Origin: Haloechinothrix alba
Lineage (GTDB): Bacteria > Actinomycetota > Actinomycetes > Mycobacteriales > Pseudonocardiaceae
Reading direction: 5' to 3'
DNA: 64,000 bases
Assembly (NCBI RefSeq): GCF_900188115.1
Contig: NZ_FZNW01000012.1
Span: forward strand, 116,565 to 180,564
Made by a program: the position numbers and the translations under genes. Position 1 is the first letter of the stretch, and every line of letters begins with the position of its first letter. The notes under the pieces were generated by a model. It worked only from the letters and a program-made list of their open reading frames with translations. It made no database searches and had not been told where the DNA came from. Below are positions 36,336 to 45,139 of this stretch, one piece after another.

Positions 36336-37817
36336 TCACGTCCCGGCGGTCTCGGCTATCCGGAAGGCCCGGACGATCGCGACGGCGATGAGGCCAGCGA
36401 TGAGCGAGCACGCGCCGGCCACGGTGAATCCGGCCGCGATGCCATGAGCTTCGGCCGATGGCGCGGGAGTTCCGCCGGAAGCCTGTGTGCCGGCGATGTA
36501 AGCGGCGACCGGCGCGACGATCGCCAACCCTATGCCGGCACCGGCCTCGTTGAACGTGTTCAGCAGTCCGGACCCGGTTCCGCTGTGCCGCTCGGGAATC
36601 TCGGCCGCGCCGAACGTGTACAGCGGCACGAACATGGTGGGAAGACCCAGGCCGTACACCCCAAGCAGGGCGATCACCACACCCGTCGGAACGGACGAAC
36701 CGACGTTCCAGATGACCGCGGCCAGGGCCACTACGGCCAGGAACTGCACCAGCACGCCGCCGAGGTAGACCCTCGGCATTCCGATCTTCTCGGCGACGCT
36801 CGGGATGCCGAAGGCCGCGACCAGAGAGCCTGCGCACAGCGGCAGCAGGGCGAACCCCGTCTCCAACGGGGTCAATCCGCCAGCCTTCTGGAAGTAGTTA
36901 CTCCCCAGATACAACGACCCGAGCAGCAGTGTCGCAGCCATCACCATGCCTGCACAGGCAAGCGAGAACGTCTTGATCCGCATCAAGAACAGCGGCAGCA
37001 ACGGATCCGTCGAGCGGCGTTCGTACTCCACAATGGCCGCCAAAACGACGGCGCCGACCACAAGAAAGCCCCACGGCCGCGACCGATCTGCACCGTCCTG
37101 CAGGTCGATGAAGGCATAGGACATACAGCACAGCGCGAACGTCACCGCCACCGCGCTCGGCAGCCGCAACGGAAGCCGCCGGGAACCCGGCTCGCGGCGC
37201 ATCGGTGCCACGGCCTGTAGCGCGGCCAGAGCAAGCACCACACCGATCGGCACATTGGCCAGAAACACCCAGCGCCACGAGACGTACTCCACCACGAGGC
37301 CGCCGAAGATGACCCCGATGGTGGCGCCAATGACGCCGAGACCACTCCACACCGTCAGAGCGATGTTGCGCTGCCGGTCCGACCGGTACGTCGCGATGAT
37401 GATCGACAACGCCGACGCGGACAACACCGCGGCGCCGACCCCCTGCACCACCCGGGACGTGACCAGCACAGCGCCGGTTGAGGCCAATCCCGCCCCGACC
37501 GAGGCCACCACGAACAGCGAGACCCCGAGCAGGAACACCAGCCGTCGCCCCAGCGCATCCGCTAGCCGGCCGCCGAACAGCAGCAGGGAACCGTACGTGA
37601 GGACGTAACCGCTGATCGTCCATTGAAGTGCCTGGGAACTCACGCTGAGGTCATCGCCGATCGACGGCAGCGCCACGTTCACCACCGTCGAGTCGAGCAT
37701 GGCCAGCATCTGCGCGATACCGACGACCGCCAGGATGCTCCACGGTCGGTGGCCGTCCTCCACACTGACCACTGCCCCCTTTCCAGTCTCCTGCGCGCTC
37801 TCGTGCTCGAGCGACAT
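36336..37817 (-). CDS. MFS multidrug exporter, DHA2 (14-TMS) type
   Basis: A 493-residue proton-driven exporter with about 14 predicted helices. The motif-C-like LDSTVVNVALPSIG in helix 1 and the motif-A segment GGRLADALGRRLV between helices 2 and 3 are clear, and RVVQGVGAAVLS is in helix 4. ATG at 37815-37817 follows a G-rich ribosome site; GTG one codon earlier is possible. It is divergent from a MarR gene with a perfect palindrome between them. It may export the product of the neighbouring cluster or provide self-protection (inference). Confidence 0.93.
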   Translation of the reverse strand: MSLEHESAQETGKGAVVSVEDGHRPWSILAVVGIAQMLAMLDSTVVNVALPSIGDDLSVSSQALQWTISGYVLTYGSLLLFGGRLADALGRRLVFLLGVSLFVVASVGAGLASTGAVLVTSRVVQGVGAAVLSASALSIIIATYRSDRQRNIALTVWSGLGVIGATIGVIFGGLVVEYVSWRWVFLANVPIGVVLALAALQAVAPMRREPGSRRLPLRLPSAVAVTFALCCMSYAFIDLQDGADRSRPWGFLVVGAVVLAAIVEYERRSTDPLLPLFLMRIKTFSLACAGMVMAATLLLGSLYLGSNYFQKAGGLTPLETGFALLPLCAGSLVAAFGIPSVAEKIGMPRVYLGGVLVQFLAVVALAAVIWNVGSSVPTGVVIALLGVYGLGLPTMFVPLYTFGAAEIPERHSGTGSGLLNTFNEAGAGIGLAIVAPVAAYIAGTQASGGTPAPSAEAHGIAAGFTVAGACSLIAGLIAVAIVRAFRIAETAGT

Positions 37818-37879
37818 CACATCCCCCCACCTGCCCGTACGGGCTCTCGTCCAGGATCAATATGCCTGCTTATGGAAAT

Positions 37880-37895
37880 ATATGCCCGAGCATAT
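37880..37895. promoter_or_regulatory. MarR-type operator between exporter and marR
   Basis: The perfect inverted repeat ATATGC-CCGA-GCATAT lies in an AT-rich pocket 63 bases upstream of the exporter start and 87 bases before the MarR start. A related half-site AATATGC occurs at about 37859-37865. The size and spacing suit a MarR dimer. Confidence 0.6.
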
Positions 37896-37981
37896 TACAC
37901 CCCTCAACTGGGATGGCAAGAGCCGGAAGAGGTACCCTCAACACAGCCGCGCATACGTCGCGCAAGCGCGAGGAGGATAAG

Positions 37982-38419
37982 ATGAGCACGCATGACCAGG
38001 CGTTTCAGGCGCTCCAGAAATGGCGCGCGTTCGTCAAACCGATCGAACAACTCAACGCAACCATCGAATCCGAGCTCAGCACCCGTCACGCGCTGTGCAT
38101 AAGCGGTTATGAAGTCCTTCATTTCCTCGCCACACACCGGGGAAAGACGGCCCTCACTGAGGTCTGCAAGCATATCGACCGATCACAGCCGCGCGTTTCC
38201 CGACTGATCAGCCAGCTCGAGGACCGCGGCATGCTGGACCGCTACCGCGCCGACGCCGACGGCCGCGCCTACCAGGTCGCGATCACCCGCAAGGGCCGGC
38301 GGGTCCTGCAAGCCTCAGCCGTGACCATCCTCAACGTCCTGCGCACATCCGACCAGTCCTGGCTGTGGGAAGCCACCTTGGAGTCCGACGAGGAAGGACC
38401 CGTGAACGCCGGCGTCTAA
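37982..38419 (+). CDS. MarR-family transcriptional regulator
   Basis: A 145-residue winged-helix regulator: ALTEVCKHIDRSQPRVSRLI (recognition helix region, about residues 58-77), EDRGMLDRYRADADGRAYQV (wing), then a dimerisation helix. ATG at 37982 has GAGGAGGA upstream. It is divergent from the MFS exporter, the common layout in which the MarR protein represses both genes until its ligand binds. Confidence 0.93.
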   Translation: MSTHDQAFQALQKWRAFVKPIEQLNATIESELSTRHALCISGYEVLHFLATHRGKTALTEVCKHIDRSQPRVSRLISQLEDRGMLDRYRADADGRAYQVAITRKGRRVLQASAVTILNVLRTSDQSWLWEATLESDEEGPVNAGV

Positions 38420-38445
38420 CCATCGATCTGTCAGGCACCTGTCCG

Positions 38446-38468
38446 CAGCCGGTGTGCGCGCACGGCTG
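38446..38468. terminator. Weak hairpin between marR and second MFS gene
   Basis: An 8-bp stem with one bulged G (CAGCC and GTG on the left, CAC and GGCTG on the right) in the 68-base gap between convergent stops. Confidence 0.45.
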
Positions 38469-38487
38469 ACTCATCGCTGGCTCACCC

Positions 38488-40005
38488 TCACTCAGGCACA
38501 CCCGACCGGGCCAACAGCGCCGGAACAGCCGCGAACAGCACGAGAAAGACCACCACGCCGACCGACATCGCCGCGACCAACCCGTGGCCGAACGCCTCGC
38601 GCAGGACGTCGAGCAGCCTCGCTCCGGTCTCGGCAGGCAGCCGTTCGGCAGCGCCGAAGCCTTCGGCCGGACCGCCGCGCGCGGCGGCGGCCGCGTCCTC
38701 GGGCACCCCTGCTGGCAGGTGGTCCAGCACGCTCCGCCCGTACACCAGCAGTCCCAGGCTGCCGAGCATCGCGGTACCGAGCGCCTGTCCCATCTCACCG
38801 GCGACCTCCTGCACCGACGCGGCCGAACCCGCGCGCTCCGGAGGGGCCGTGCCGATGATCAAGTCACTGCCCAGCGTCACCACGACACCCGCTCCGACGC
38901 CCGCGACCCCCACCCCGGCCATCAGCGCGGCGAAGGCAAGGCCGAGCGCGCCGAGCAGCGAGCCTGTTCCCATCGCGTACGCGTGCCGCATCCATCGCGC
39001 GAACAGCGGCGCGAGCAGCGCACCGACCAGGTTCGCGCCCGCGAACGGCAGCATCCACACACCCGCACTCAGCGGGGACAGCCCGGCCGCCCATTGCAGG
39101 TACTGCGTGAGCAGGAACAGCAGTCCCCCGAGCGCGAACACGGTGAGCAGGACGGCCCCCACGGACGCGCTGAATCTACGGTCGGCGAACAGGCTCAGGT
39201 CCAGCAACGGATCGGCCAGCCGTAGCTGCCTGCGTACGAACACCACCGCGAACACCAGTCCGGCCACGACAGGAACCAGGTAGGCCGGCCGGAACCCGTG
39301 TTCGACCATCTCCTGCAACCCGTAGATCACCCCGAGTACCGCGCCGAGCGACAGGCCCACGCTGATGACGTCGAGCGGCAGCGAGTGCGGGTCGCGGTAC
39401 TCCGGTAGCACGAACGGTCCCACCGCCACCAGCAACACGAGGGCAGGCAGGTTGACCAGGAACACCGAACCCCACCAGAACAACTCCAGCAGGGCCCCGC
39501 CCAGCACCGGCCCCAGCGCACCCCCTGCCGTGAACGCGCCCGTCAGCAACGAGATCGCGAACCTGCGCTGCCCGCCATCGTGGAACATGTTGCGCAGCAG
39601 GGCGAAGGACGAGGGCATCAGCGTCGCACCGGCCACGCCGAGCAGTGCGCGCGCCCCGATGAGCATCTGCGCGCTGGTGGAGTACGCCGCGACGACCACG
39701 AGTGCCGCGAAGACGGCCGCGCCGACCAGCAACAGCCTGCGGCGGCCGACGCGATCACCCAACCTGCCCATGGTGATCAGGAAACCGCCGACGAGGAAGC
39801 CGTAGACGTGCAGGATCCACAGCATCTGTGCCGTGCCGGGCTGCAGATCGGTCGCGATCGAAGGCATGGCGAGGAACAGCACGGTCAGGTCCGTGGCCAG
39901 CACCAGTACCGGCAACGTCAGGACCGCCAGCCCCAGCCACTCGCGCCACGTGGCGCGGCCCACGCCTCCGGACGGTGCGGATCCTGCCGCGTGCGTCGTA
40001 GCCAT
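38488..40005 (-). CDS. MFS exporter, DHA2 (SmvA/QacA-like)
   Basis: A 505-residue transporter of the 14-helix drug/proton antiporter family. LATDLTVLFLAMPSIATDL matches motif D of SmvA/QacA-type quaternary-amine exporters. GRLGDRVGRRRLLL is motif A and ARALLGVAGATLMPSS is in helix 4. ATG at 40003-40005 has GAAGGGA upstream. It is divergent from the large AAA ATPase with a 109-base gap. It is unlikely to be functionally tied to the cluster to its left because it is separated by a convergent marR gene. Confidence 0.93.
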   Translation of the reverse strand: MATTHAAGSAPSGGVGRATWREWLGLAVLTLPVLVLATDLTVLFLAMPSIATDLQPGTAQMLWILHVYGFLVGGFLITMGRLGDRVGRRRLLLVGAAVFAALVVVAAYSTSAQMLIGARALLGVAGATLMPSSFALLRNMFHDGGQRRFAISLLTGAFTAGGALGPVLGGALLELFWWGSVFLVNLPALVLLVAVGPFVLPEYRDPHSLPLDVISVGLSLGAVLGVIYGLQEMVEHGFRPAYLVPVVAGLVFAVVFVRRQLRLADPLLDLSLFADRRFSASVGAVLLTVFALGGLLFLLTQYLQWAAGLSPLSAGVWMLPFAGANLVGALLAPLFARWMRHAYAMGTGSLLGALGLAFAALMAGVGVAGVGAGVVVTLGSDLIIGTAPPERAGSAASVQEVAGEMGQALGTAMLGSLGLLVYGRSVLDHLPAGVPEDAAAAARGGPAEGFGAAERLPAETGARLLDVLREAFGHGLVAAMSVGVVVFLVLFAAVPALLARSGVPE

Positions 40006-40114
40006 GGAGTCCCTTCGGTAGCGTTGAGTCATCACCACATCAGGCGCGAGACTCGATCTCGCAGCGCGAGACACCGTCCGCCACACGGCACACCCCCGGG
40101 GAGGCGATCACGTC

Positions 40115-43100
40115 GTGACGGCATCTCGGCTGGTCGGCCGCGACCATCCGCGCACCGTGCTGCGTGCCGAGCTCGACCGGACGGTGCACAGCCACGGCGG
40201 CCTCGTACTGGTGGCCGGAGAGGCCGGCATCGGCAAGACCTCCCTGGTCATCGAGGCCGCAAGGGAAGCAGGCGCGCAAGGCGCCCTCGTGCTCAACGCC
40301 GCCACCTGGGACCGGGAAGGTGCACCCGACTACTGGCCATGGGTGCAGGTAGTCCGCGGTCTGCGCCGGACATCCACCCCCGATGAGTGGCGGGCCGTGG
40401 AGTCGGTGGCTGGGCGGGGCCTGGCATACCTGCTCGGGGAGGCCGGCGACGCGCCGGACAGTGCCGAGGCGGCCGGGGACGCCACGTTCCGCGTCCAGGA
40501 CACGGTGACCAGCGCGCTCGTCATGATCTCGCAGCACAGGCCACTCGTCGTGGTACTCGACGACCTGCACTGGGCGGACCCCGCGTCGGTCAGGTTGCTC
40601 GAGTTCGTCGCGCGGCACACCTGGTTCGAGCGGCTGCTACTCATCGGCACCTACCGGGACGTCGAGGTCGACTCCGCCGAGCACCCGTTGCGGGAGACAT
40701 TCCCTCCGCTACTGACGAAGGCCACCACCATCACCCTGACGGGACTCGACGTCGAGCAGGTGCGCGAGGTCGTCGCCCGCACCGTAGGCGAGATGCCCAG
40801 CGAGGACACCGCGGCCGCGGTGCACCGCCGCACCGGCGGCAACCCGTTCTTCGTCGAGCAGGCGGTCCGGCTGTGGCACAGCGGTGGCTCGACGGAGGCG
40901 ATCACGCCCGGCATCCGGGAAACCCTGGACGCCCGGCTGGCACACCTTCCTGCCGAGGTTGTGGACCTGCTGTCCACGGCAGCGATCCTCGGTCGCGAGT
41001 TCGACAGGGAGGCACTCGCCGCCGCTGCCGGAACCGGAACCACCGAGCTCGACGGGCTGCTCGGCCGGGCCGCCTCCGCACGGTTGGTGACCACCGTCGA
41101 CCCGGGCTGCTACGCGTTCGTCCACGACCTCGTACGCGAGGCGCTGCATGCGCGCATGGACCGCGTCGAGGCACGACGGAGGCACGCTGCCGTGGTGCGC
41201 GGCATGCGACGCGCGAAGGTCTATCCCGGAACGTTCGGGCCCGGCGACCTGGCCCACCACGCCTACCTCGCCGTTCCCGAGATCGCACCCGAGGACGCCA
41301 GAGAGTACCTGCTGGCGGCCGCGACCGACGCCTGCGGCAGGCTCGCCCCGGAGGAGCTCACCGGCCACTACGAACGCGCGCTCGAGCTGGTCCCCGACGA
41401 CGATCCGGCACTGTACGCGCGGATCGCGCTGGAGCTGGGTTCGGCGCAGCACTGCGCGGGCCTGCTCACGCAGGCACGGGCCACCTTCGACGAGGTCGTG
41501 CTGGTCGCGCGCGAGCTCGACGACCCGCGCCCGCTCGCGCGTGCAGCGCTGGGACGGCACGGCCTCGGACTCGCCGAACCGGATACGGACGGAAGGCGCG
41601 AGATCGACCTTCTCGACGAGGCACTGGCTCGGCTGGCCGAACACGACCTCGCCAAGGACGACCCCCTGATCGTGCGCACGCTGGCCGCGGCGGGCAGGAC
41701 ACGCGCGCACGCGACGCCGGGGGACCGGCAGGCCACGGATCTCAGCGCCCGCGCCGTCGACCTCGCACGCACCTGCGGTGACGACGAGGCGGTCGGTTTC
41801 AGCCTGCTGGCACGGCACGACACGATCTGGAAGCCGGGGACCGCGCCCGAACGGGTGGCGCTGGCCGAGGAAATGATCACGGTCGGGCTGCGTAACCACG
41901 ACATCGAGCTGGAGATGCACGGGACGCTGCTGCGCATGGTCGCCCTGCTCGAGCAGGGCGACCCGCGCGCACTCGACGCGCACAGCTCGTTCGTGACGAT
42001 CGCCGAGCGCTCGCAGCTGCCCCGGTTCCGCTTCCTGGCTCGTTCCAGGACAGGGGCGATCGCCACCCTGCAGGGCCGGTTCGACGAGGCCCGCGAGGCC
42101 ATCGACAGCGCCTTCGCGATCGGTGAGCACCTCGAGGAAGCGGACCGGTTCCGCCTGTGGCAGGAGCAGCGCTGGGCCCTGTCGCTGATGGAGGGTGACT
42201 TCGACACGGCCGACCGGGTGATCGAGAAGTATCGCGGTGACGGCTCGGAGTACGCGCTGATCCCGGAAGTCGTCACCGCCGCGCAGCGTGGTGACGCCGA
42301 GAGCGTCCGGCACCGCCTGCCCGGCATGATCGCACTCCGCGACGAGTACCCGGGAATGTTCACTCCCGTCGTGCTACGCGCCCAGGCGCAGGTCGCGGCG
42401 GGTACGGCTGACGCCGAGCTGTGCGAGCAGGCGCGTGCGTCGATTGCCCCGTACCGGGACCTGTGGGCCGTGGTCGCCGGTGGCGGGACGTGCTACGGGC
42501 CGTACAGCTTCTGGCTCGCCCAGCTCGACGCGGCCGAGATGCGCTGGGACGAGGCCATCGAGGGGTTCACGACCGCGCGGGACGCCGCCGACGCCCTCGA
42601 CGCCCGCCCGTGGTCGATCGACGCGCGCCTGCACCTGGCTCGCGCGCTACTGGGTCGCGGGGCACCCGGCGATGCCGCGGCCGCCGCGGAGTTGTTGTCC
42701 GAAGTGGATCGTGCGGCCACCGAGATCGGCATGCGCGACACAGCCGAACGCGCCAGGAGCGTCACGGCCGCACCGGCCGAGTCGGACGGCATCGCCGCCG
42801 CGCCGGAGTCGCCGGGCGCGGCGGAAGGACCCCCCGCGACGGGTACGCCGGGCGCGGAGCGCTCGCGCGACGAGTTCCGCCACGACGGTCGGGTGTGGAA
42901 CCTGACATTCGCGGGACGGACCGTCCACCTGCCGGACGCCAAGGGCCTGCGTGACCTGCACGCGCTGCTCAGCAGGCCGGGGACCGAGATCCCCGCGATC
43001 GAACTGGTCAAGCCGGACGGCGGGGACACCATGCGTGCCGAGCGGGTCCTCGGCGCCGACCCGGTTCTCGACGAGCGTGCGAAGGCGGAGTACCAGCTGC

Positions 43101-43411
43101 GGCTGACCGAGCTCGGCGAGGAGATCGATCGCGCGCTCGACCGGCACGACGACACGCGGGCGGCGGCTCTGGACCAGGAGCGACAGGCCCTGCTGGACGA
43201 GATGCGTACCGCGAGCGGGCTGGCCGGGCGCGCGCGGAAGCTCGGCGACAGCGGCGAACGCGCGCGCAAGACGGTCACGGCGCGCATCCGGGACTCGCTG
43301 CGCAGGCTCGACGAGCACCACCCCCAGCTCGCCGAGCACCTGCGCGCGACCGTGTCCACCGGTGTCACGTGCCGTTACCAGCCCTCCCGGGCGATGTCCT
43401 GGTCGCTCTGA
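40115..43411 (+). CDS. Large AAA/STAND-type signalling ATPase
   Basis: A 1098-residue protein. An N-terminal AAA_16-like ATPase domain has Walker A GEAGIGKTS (35-43), Walker B LVVVLDDLHWADP (about 143-155) and the sensor segment TGGNPFFVEQ. A winged-helix region and a long TPR-like helical array (about 370-870) follow, then a low-complexity Ala/Pro linker (about 885-920). The C-terminal domain (FRHDGRVWNLTFAGRTVHL to SDLRATVSTGVTC-like end) matches one found in other actinobacterial ATPase regulators. There is no LuxR helix-turn-helix at the end, so it is probably a signalling scaffold. GTG start follows GGGGAGG. A dispersed 57-nt repeat lies 14 bases after the stop. Confidence 0.85.
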   Translation: MTASRLVGRDHPRTVLRAELDRTVHSHGGLVLVAGEAGIGKTSLVIEAAREAGAQGALVLNAATWDREGAPDYWPWVQVVRGLRRTSTPDEWRAVESVAGRGLAYLLGEAGDAPDSAEAAGDATFRVQDTVTSALVMISQHRPLVVVLDDLHWADPASVRLLEFVARHTWFERLLLIGTYRDVEVDSAEHPLRETFPPLLTKATTITLTGLDVEQVREVVARTVGEMPSEDTAAAVHRRTGGNPFFVEQAVRLWHSGGSTEAITPGIRETLDARLAHLPAEVVDLLSTAAILGREFDREALAAAAGTGTTELDGLLGRAASARLVTTVDPGCYAFVHDLVREALHARMDRVEARRRHAAVVRGMRRAKVYPGTFGPGDLAHHAYLAVPEIAPEDAREYLLAAATDACGRLAPEELTGHYERALELVPDDDPALYARIALELGSAQHCAGLLTQARATFDEVVLVARELDDPRPLARAALGRHGLGLAEPDTDGRREIDLLDEALARLAEHDLAKDDPLIVRTLAAAGRTRAHATPGDRQATDLSARAVDLARTCGDDEAVGFSLLARHDTIWKPGTAPERVALAEEMITVGLRNHDIELEMHGTLLRMVALLEQGDPRALDAHSSFVTIAERSQLPRFRFLARSRTGAIATLQGRFDEAREAIDSAFAIGEHLEEADRFRLWQEQRWALSLMEGDFDTADRVIEKYRGDGSEYALIPEVVTAAQRGDAESVRHRLPGMIALRDEYPGMFTPVVLRAQAQVAAGTADAELCEQARASIAPYRDLWAVVAGGGTCYGPYSFWLAQLDAAEMRWDEAIEGFTTARDAADALDARPWSIDARLHLARALLGRGAPGDAAAAAELLSEVDRAATEIGMRDTAERARSVTAAPAESDGIAAAPESPGAAEGPPATGTPGAERSRDEFRHDGRVWNLTFAGRTVHLPDAKGLRDLHALLSRPGTEIPAIELVKPDGGDTMRAERVLGADPVLDERAKAEYQLRLTELGEEIDRALDRHDDTRAAALDQERQALLDEMRTASGLAGRARKLGDSGERARKTVTARIRDSLRRLDEHHPQLAEHLRATVSTGVTCRYQPSRAMSWSL

Positions 43412-43424
43412 CCGACCGGCAGGT

Positions 43425-43481
43425 GGGAGCCCAAGGTGACATCGGGTTCTTCTAGGGAACCGAACGTGACATCGGGCTCCC
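43425..43481. repeat. 57-nt dispersed palindromic element, copy 2
   Basis: It begins GGGAGCCCAAGGTGACATC and ends GGGCTCCC, immediately downstream of the AAA ATPase stop and before the FMN reductase. Flanking bases GGCAGGT on the left are identical to those of copy 3. The internal GTGACATCGGG sequence occurs twice in this copy, in both halves. Confidence 0.88.
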
Positions 43482-43568
43482 CTCCGGGCGCCGCCTCGCG
43501 TCGCCAGATCCGATCTCGCGCCTTCGGTGTGCGACGCGCCGAAGGCATACCAGACGCAGGAGGAACGA

Positions 43569-44174
43569 ATGTCCAGCAGCACAGCGCCCACCACGACCAT
43601 CGACCGGCTCCGTATCGCCGTCATCATCGGAAGCACCCGCCCGGGCCGCGCCGGTAAGCCGATCGCGGACTGGTTCCTGACCCAGACCCGGTCCCGCACG
43701 GACATCGAGGTCGACCTGATCGATCTCGCCGACGCCCGGCTGCCGGTCGTACTGGCGGACAATGACGACGGATCCCTCCCGGCCGAGGTGACCGCGGTGG
43801 GCGAGCGACTGGCCGCCGCGGACGGCTTCGTCGTCGTCACGCCCGAGTACAACCACGGCTACCCGGCCGCGCTGAAGAACGCCATCGACTGGTTCTACGA
43901 CGAGTGGTCCGCCAAGCCCGTCGCCTTCGTCTCCTATGGCGGCGCGGCCAAAGGCATCCGCGCCGTGGAGCAGCTGCGCCAGGTGTTCGCCGAGGTGCAC
44001 GCAACCACGACCCGCGACGGCGTGAGCATCGACCTCGGGCACACCGACCGGCTCGGCTGGCCGAGCTCACCCGGCGTGGACGGCGCGGCGAAGCTCATGC
44101 TGGACCAGCTGACATGGTGGTCGCGTGCACTGCGCACGGCACGCGCCGAACACCCGTACGTCGCCGCGGCGTGA
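43569..44174 (+). CDS. NADPH-dependent FMN reductase-family flavoprotein
   Basis: A 201-residue flavodoxin-like protein. The FMN-binding motif IIGSTRPGRAGKPIADW (about residues 19-35) and the second loop TPEYNHGYPAALKNAIDW (about 92-109) define the NADPH-dependent FMN reductase/azoreductase family. Such enzymes supply reduced flavin or reduce quinones and azo compounds. ATG at 43569 has AGGAGG upstream. It is bracketed by two copies of the 57-nt repeat, one before and one after. Confidence 0.93.
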   Translation: MSSSTAPTTTIDRLRIAVIIGSTRPGRAGKPIADWFLTQTRSRTDIEVDLIDLADARLPVVLADNDDGSLPAEVTAVGERLAAADGFVVVTPEYNHGYPAALKNAIDWFYDEWSAKPVAFVSYGGAAKGIRAVEQLRQVFAEVHATTTRDGVSIDLGHTDRLGWPSSPGVDGAAKLMLDQLTWWSRALRTARAEHPYVAAA

Positions 44175-44200
44175 CCGGCCCCGCCATTCCGGAGGCAGGT

Positions 44201-44257
44201 GGGAGCCGGAGGTGACAGCGGTTCCATAGAAGGAGCCCAATGTCACCTTCGGCTCCC
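44201..44257. repeat. 57-nt dispersed palindromic element, copy 3
   Basis: Outer arms GGGAGCCGGAGGTGACA and TGTCACCTTCGGCTCCC are complementary with one mismatch over 17 bp. It lies between the FMN reductase stop (44174) and the convergent ThuA-like stop (44260), a terminator position for both. Confidence 0.9.
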
Positions 44258-44259
44258 AC

Positions 44260-45138
44260 CTAGCCGGGGCTGTGTGCTCGCAGCCGGCCCGCGGCGAGGA
44301 GGATGCCGCCGAGCAGGTGCTGGCGGAACCACTCGGTGCGGTACAGGTAGCTCTCGTCGCCGAGCGCGGTGTAGAACGACGTCCCGCCGAGGTTGCTGTG
44401 GCACCAGCTCATCGGGTGGTCGCCCATGCGGCCACTCTCGCCCGGCAGGAAGTCCTCATTGAACTCCCCGCCGCCGTCGAAGGGGATGTTGCTGGTGTTC
44501 GGGTCCGGCAGGTAGGTACGCTCGTCGATCGTCAGTAGCACATGCACCTCCGGTCGCGGGTTGTGGTCGAACGAGTAGAACTCGTCGAACACGGTGAACC
44601 GGTCAGGCAGGTGCGCGGTCGCGGGATGCTCCGGAGCCTCGTTGTCGAAACGCGCCGCCTGCTGGATCGGGTGCGTGTGGAAGTAGGCACCGACGAGCCG
44701 TCCGTAGAACGGCCAGTCGTACTCGGTGTCCGATGCGGAATGCACGCCGACATACCCGCCGCCCGCGCTGATGTAGCGTTCGAGAGCCCGTCGCTGCTCC
44801 GCGGTGTCCAGGACGGTTCCCGTGGTGTTCAGAAAGATCACGGCGCTGTAGCGGCTGAGCTCGCCTGCGTCGAACACGGCCGGGTCCTCCGTGGCATCGA
44901 CACCGAAGCCGTTGCTCGCCCCCAGCTCCTCGATCGCAGCGATTCCGTCCGGAATGGACGTGTGCCGGAAGCCTGCGGTGCGGGAGAACACCAGAACCCG
45001 GAACGGCCGGGAACCGGACCGTCGCCCGGGGCTCGCCGCGGCGACCCCGGACGCGCCGAGCACCGGTACCGACAGCGCCAGCGCCCCCGCCCGCAGCGCC
45101 GTACGCCTCGTCCGCGGTGATATCGGACCGTCCGGCAT
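44260..45138 (-). CDS. Tat-exported ThuA-like domain protein
   Basis: A 292-residue protein with a twin-arginine signal (RRTALRAGALALSVPVLG, cleavage near GVAAA) followed by a ThuA-like trehalose-utilisation domain of the class I glutamine-amidotransferase-like fold: VLVFSRTAGFRHTSIPDG, VIFLNTTGTVL, GGGYVGVHSASDTEYDW, HPMSWCH. ThuA-type proteins take part in 3-keto-disaccharide metabolism. It is the last gene of a three-gene unit with a GMC oxidoreductase and its Tat-bearing small subunit, one base after the GMC stop. Confidence 0.88.
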   Translation of the reverse strand: MPDGPISPRTRRTALRAGALALSVPVLGASGVAAASPGRRSGSRPFRVLVFSRTAGFRHTSIPDGIAAIEELGASNGFGVDATEDPAVFDAGELSRYSAVIFLNTTGTVLDTAEQRRALERYISAGGGYVGVHSASDTEYDWPFYGRLVGAYFHTHPIQQAARFDNEAPEHPATAHLPDRFTVFDEFYSFDHNPRPEVHVLLTIDERTYLPDPNTSNIPFDGGGEFNEDFLPGESGRMGDHPMSWCHSNLGGTSFYTALGDESYLYRTEWFRQHLLGGILLAAGRLRAHSPG

Positions 45139-45139
45139 G

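Noticed and set aside
42493..43368. A 291-codon minus-strand frame inside the AAA ATPase gene
   Set aside because: It is Ser/Arg-rich antisense with no start signal, typical of complement frames in high-GC genes.
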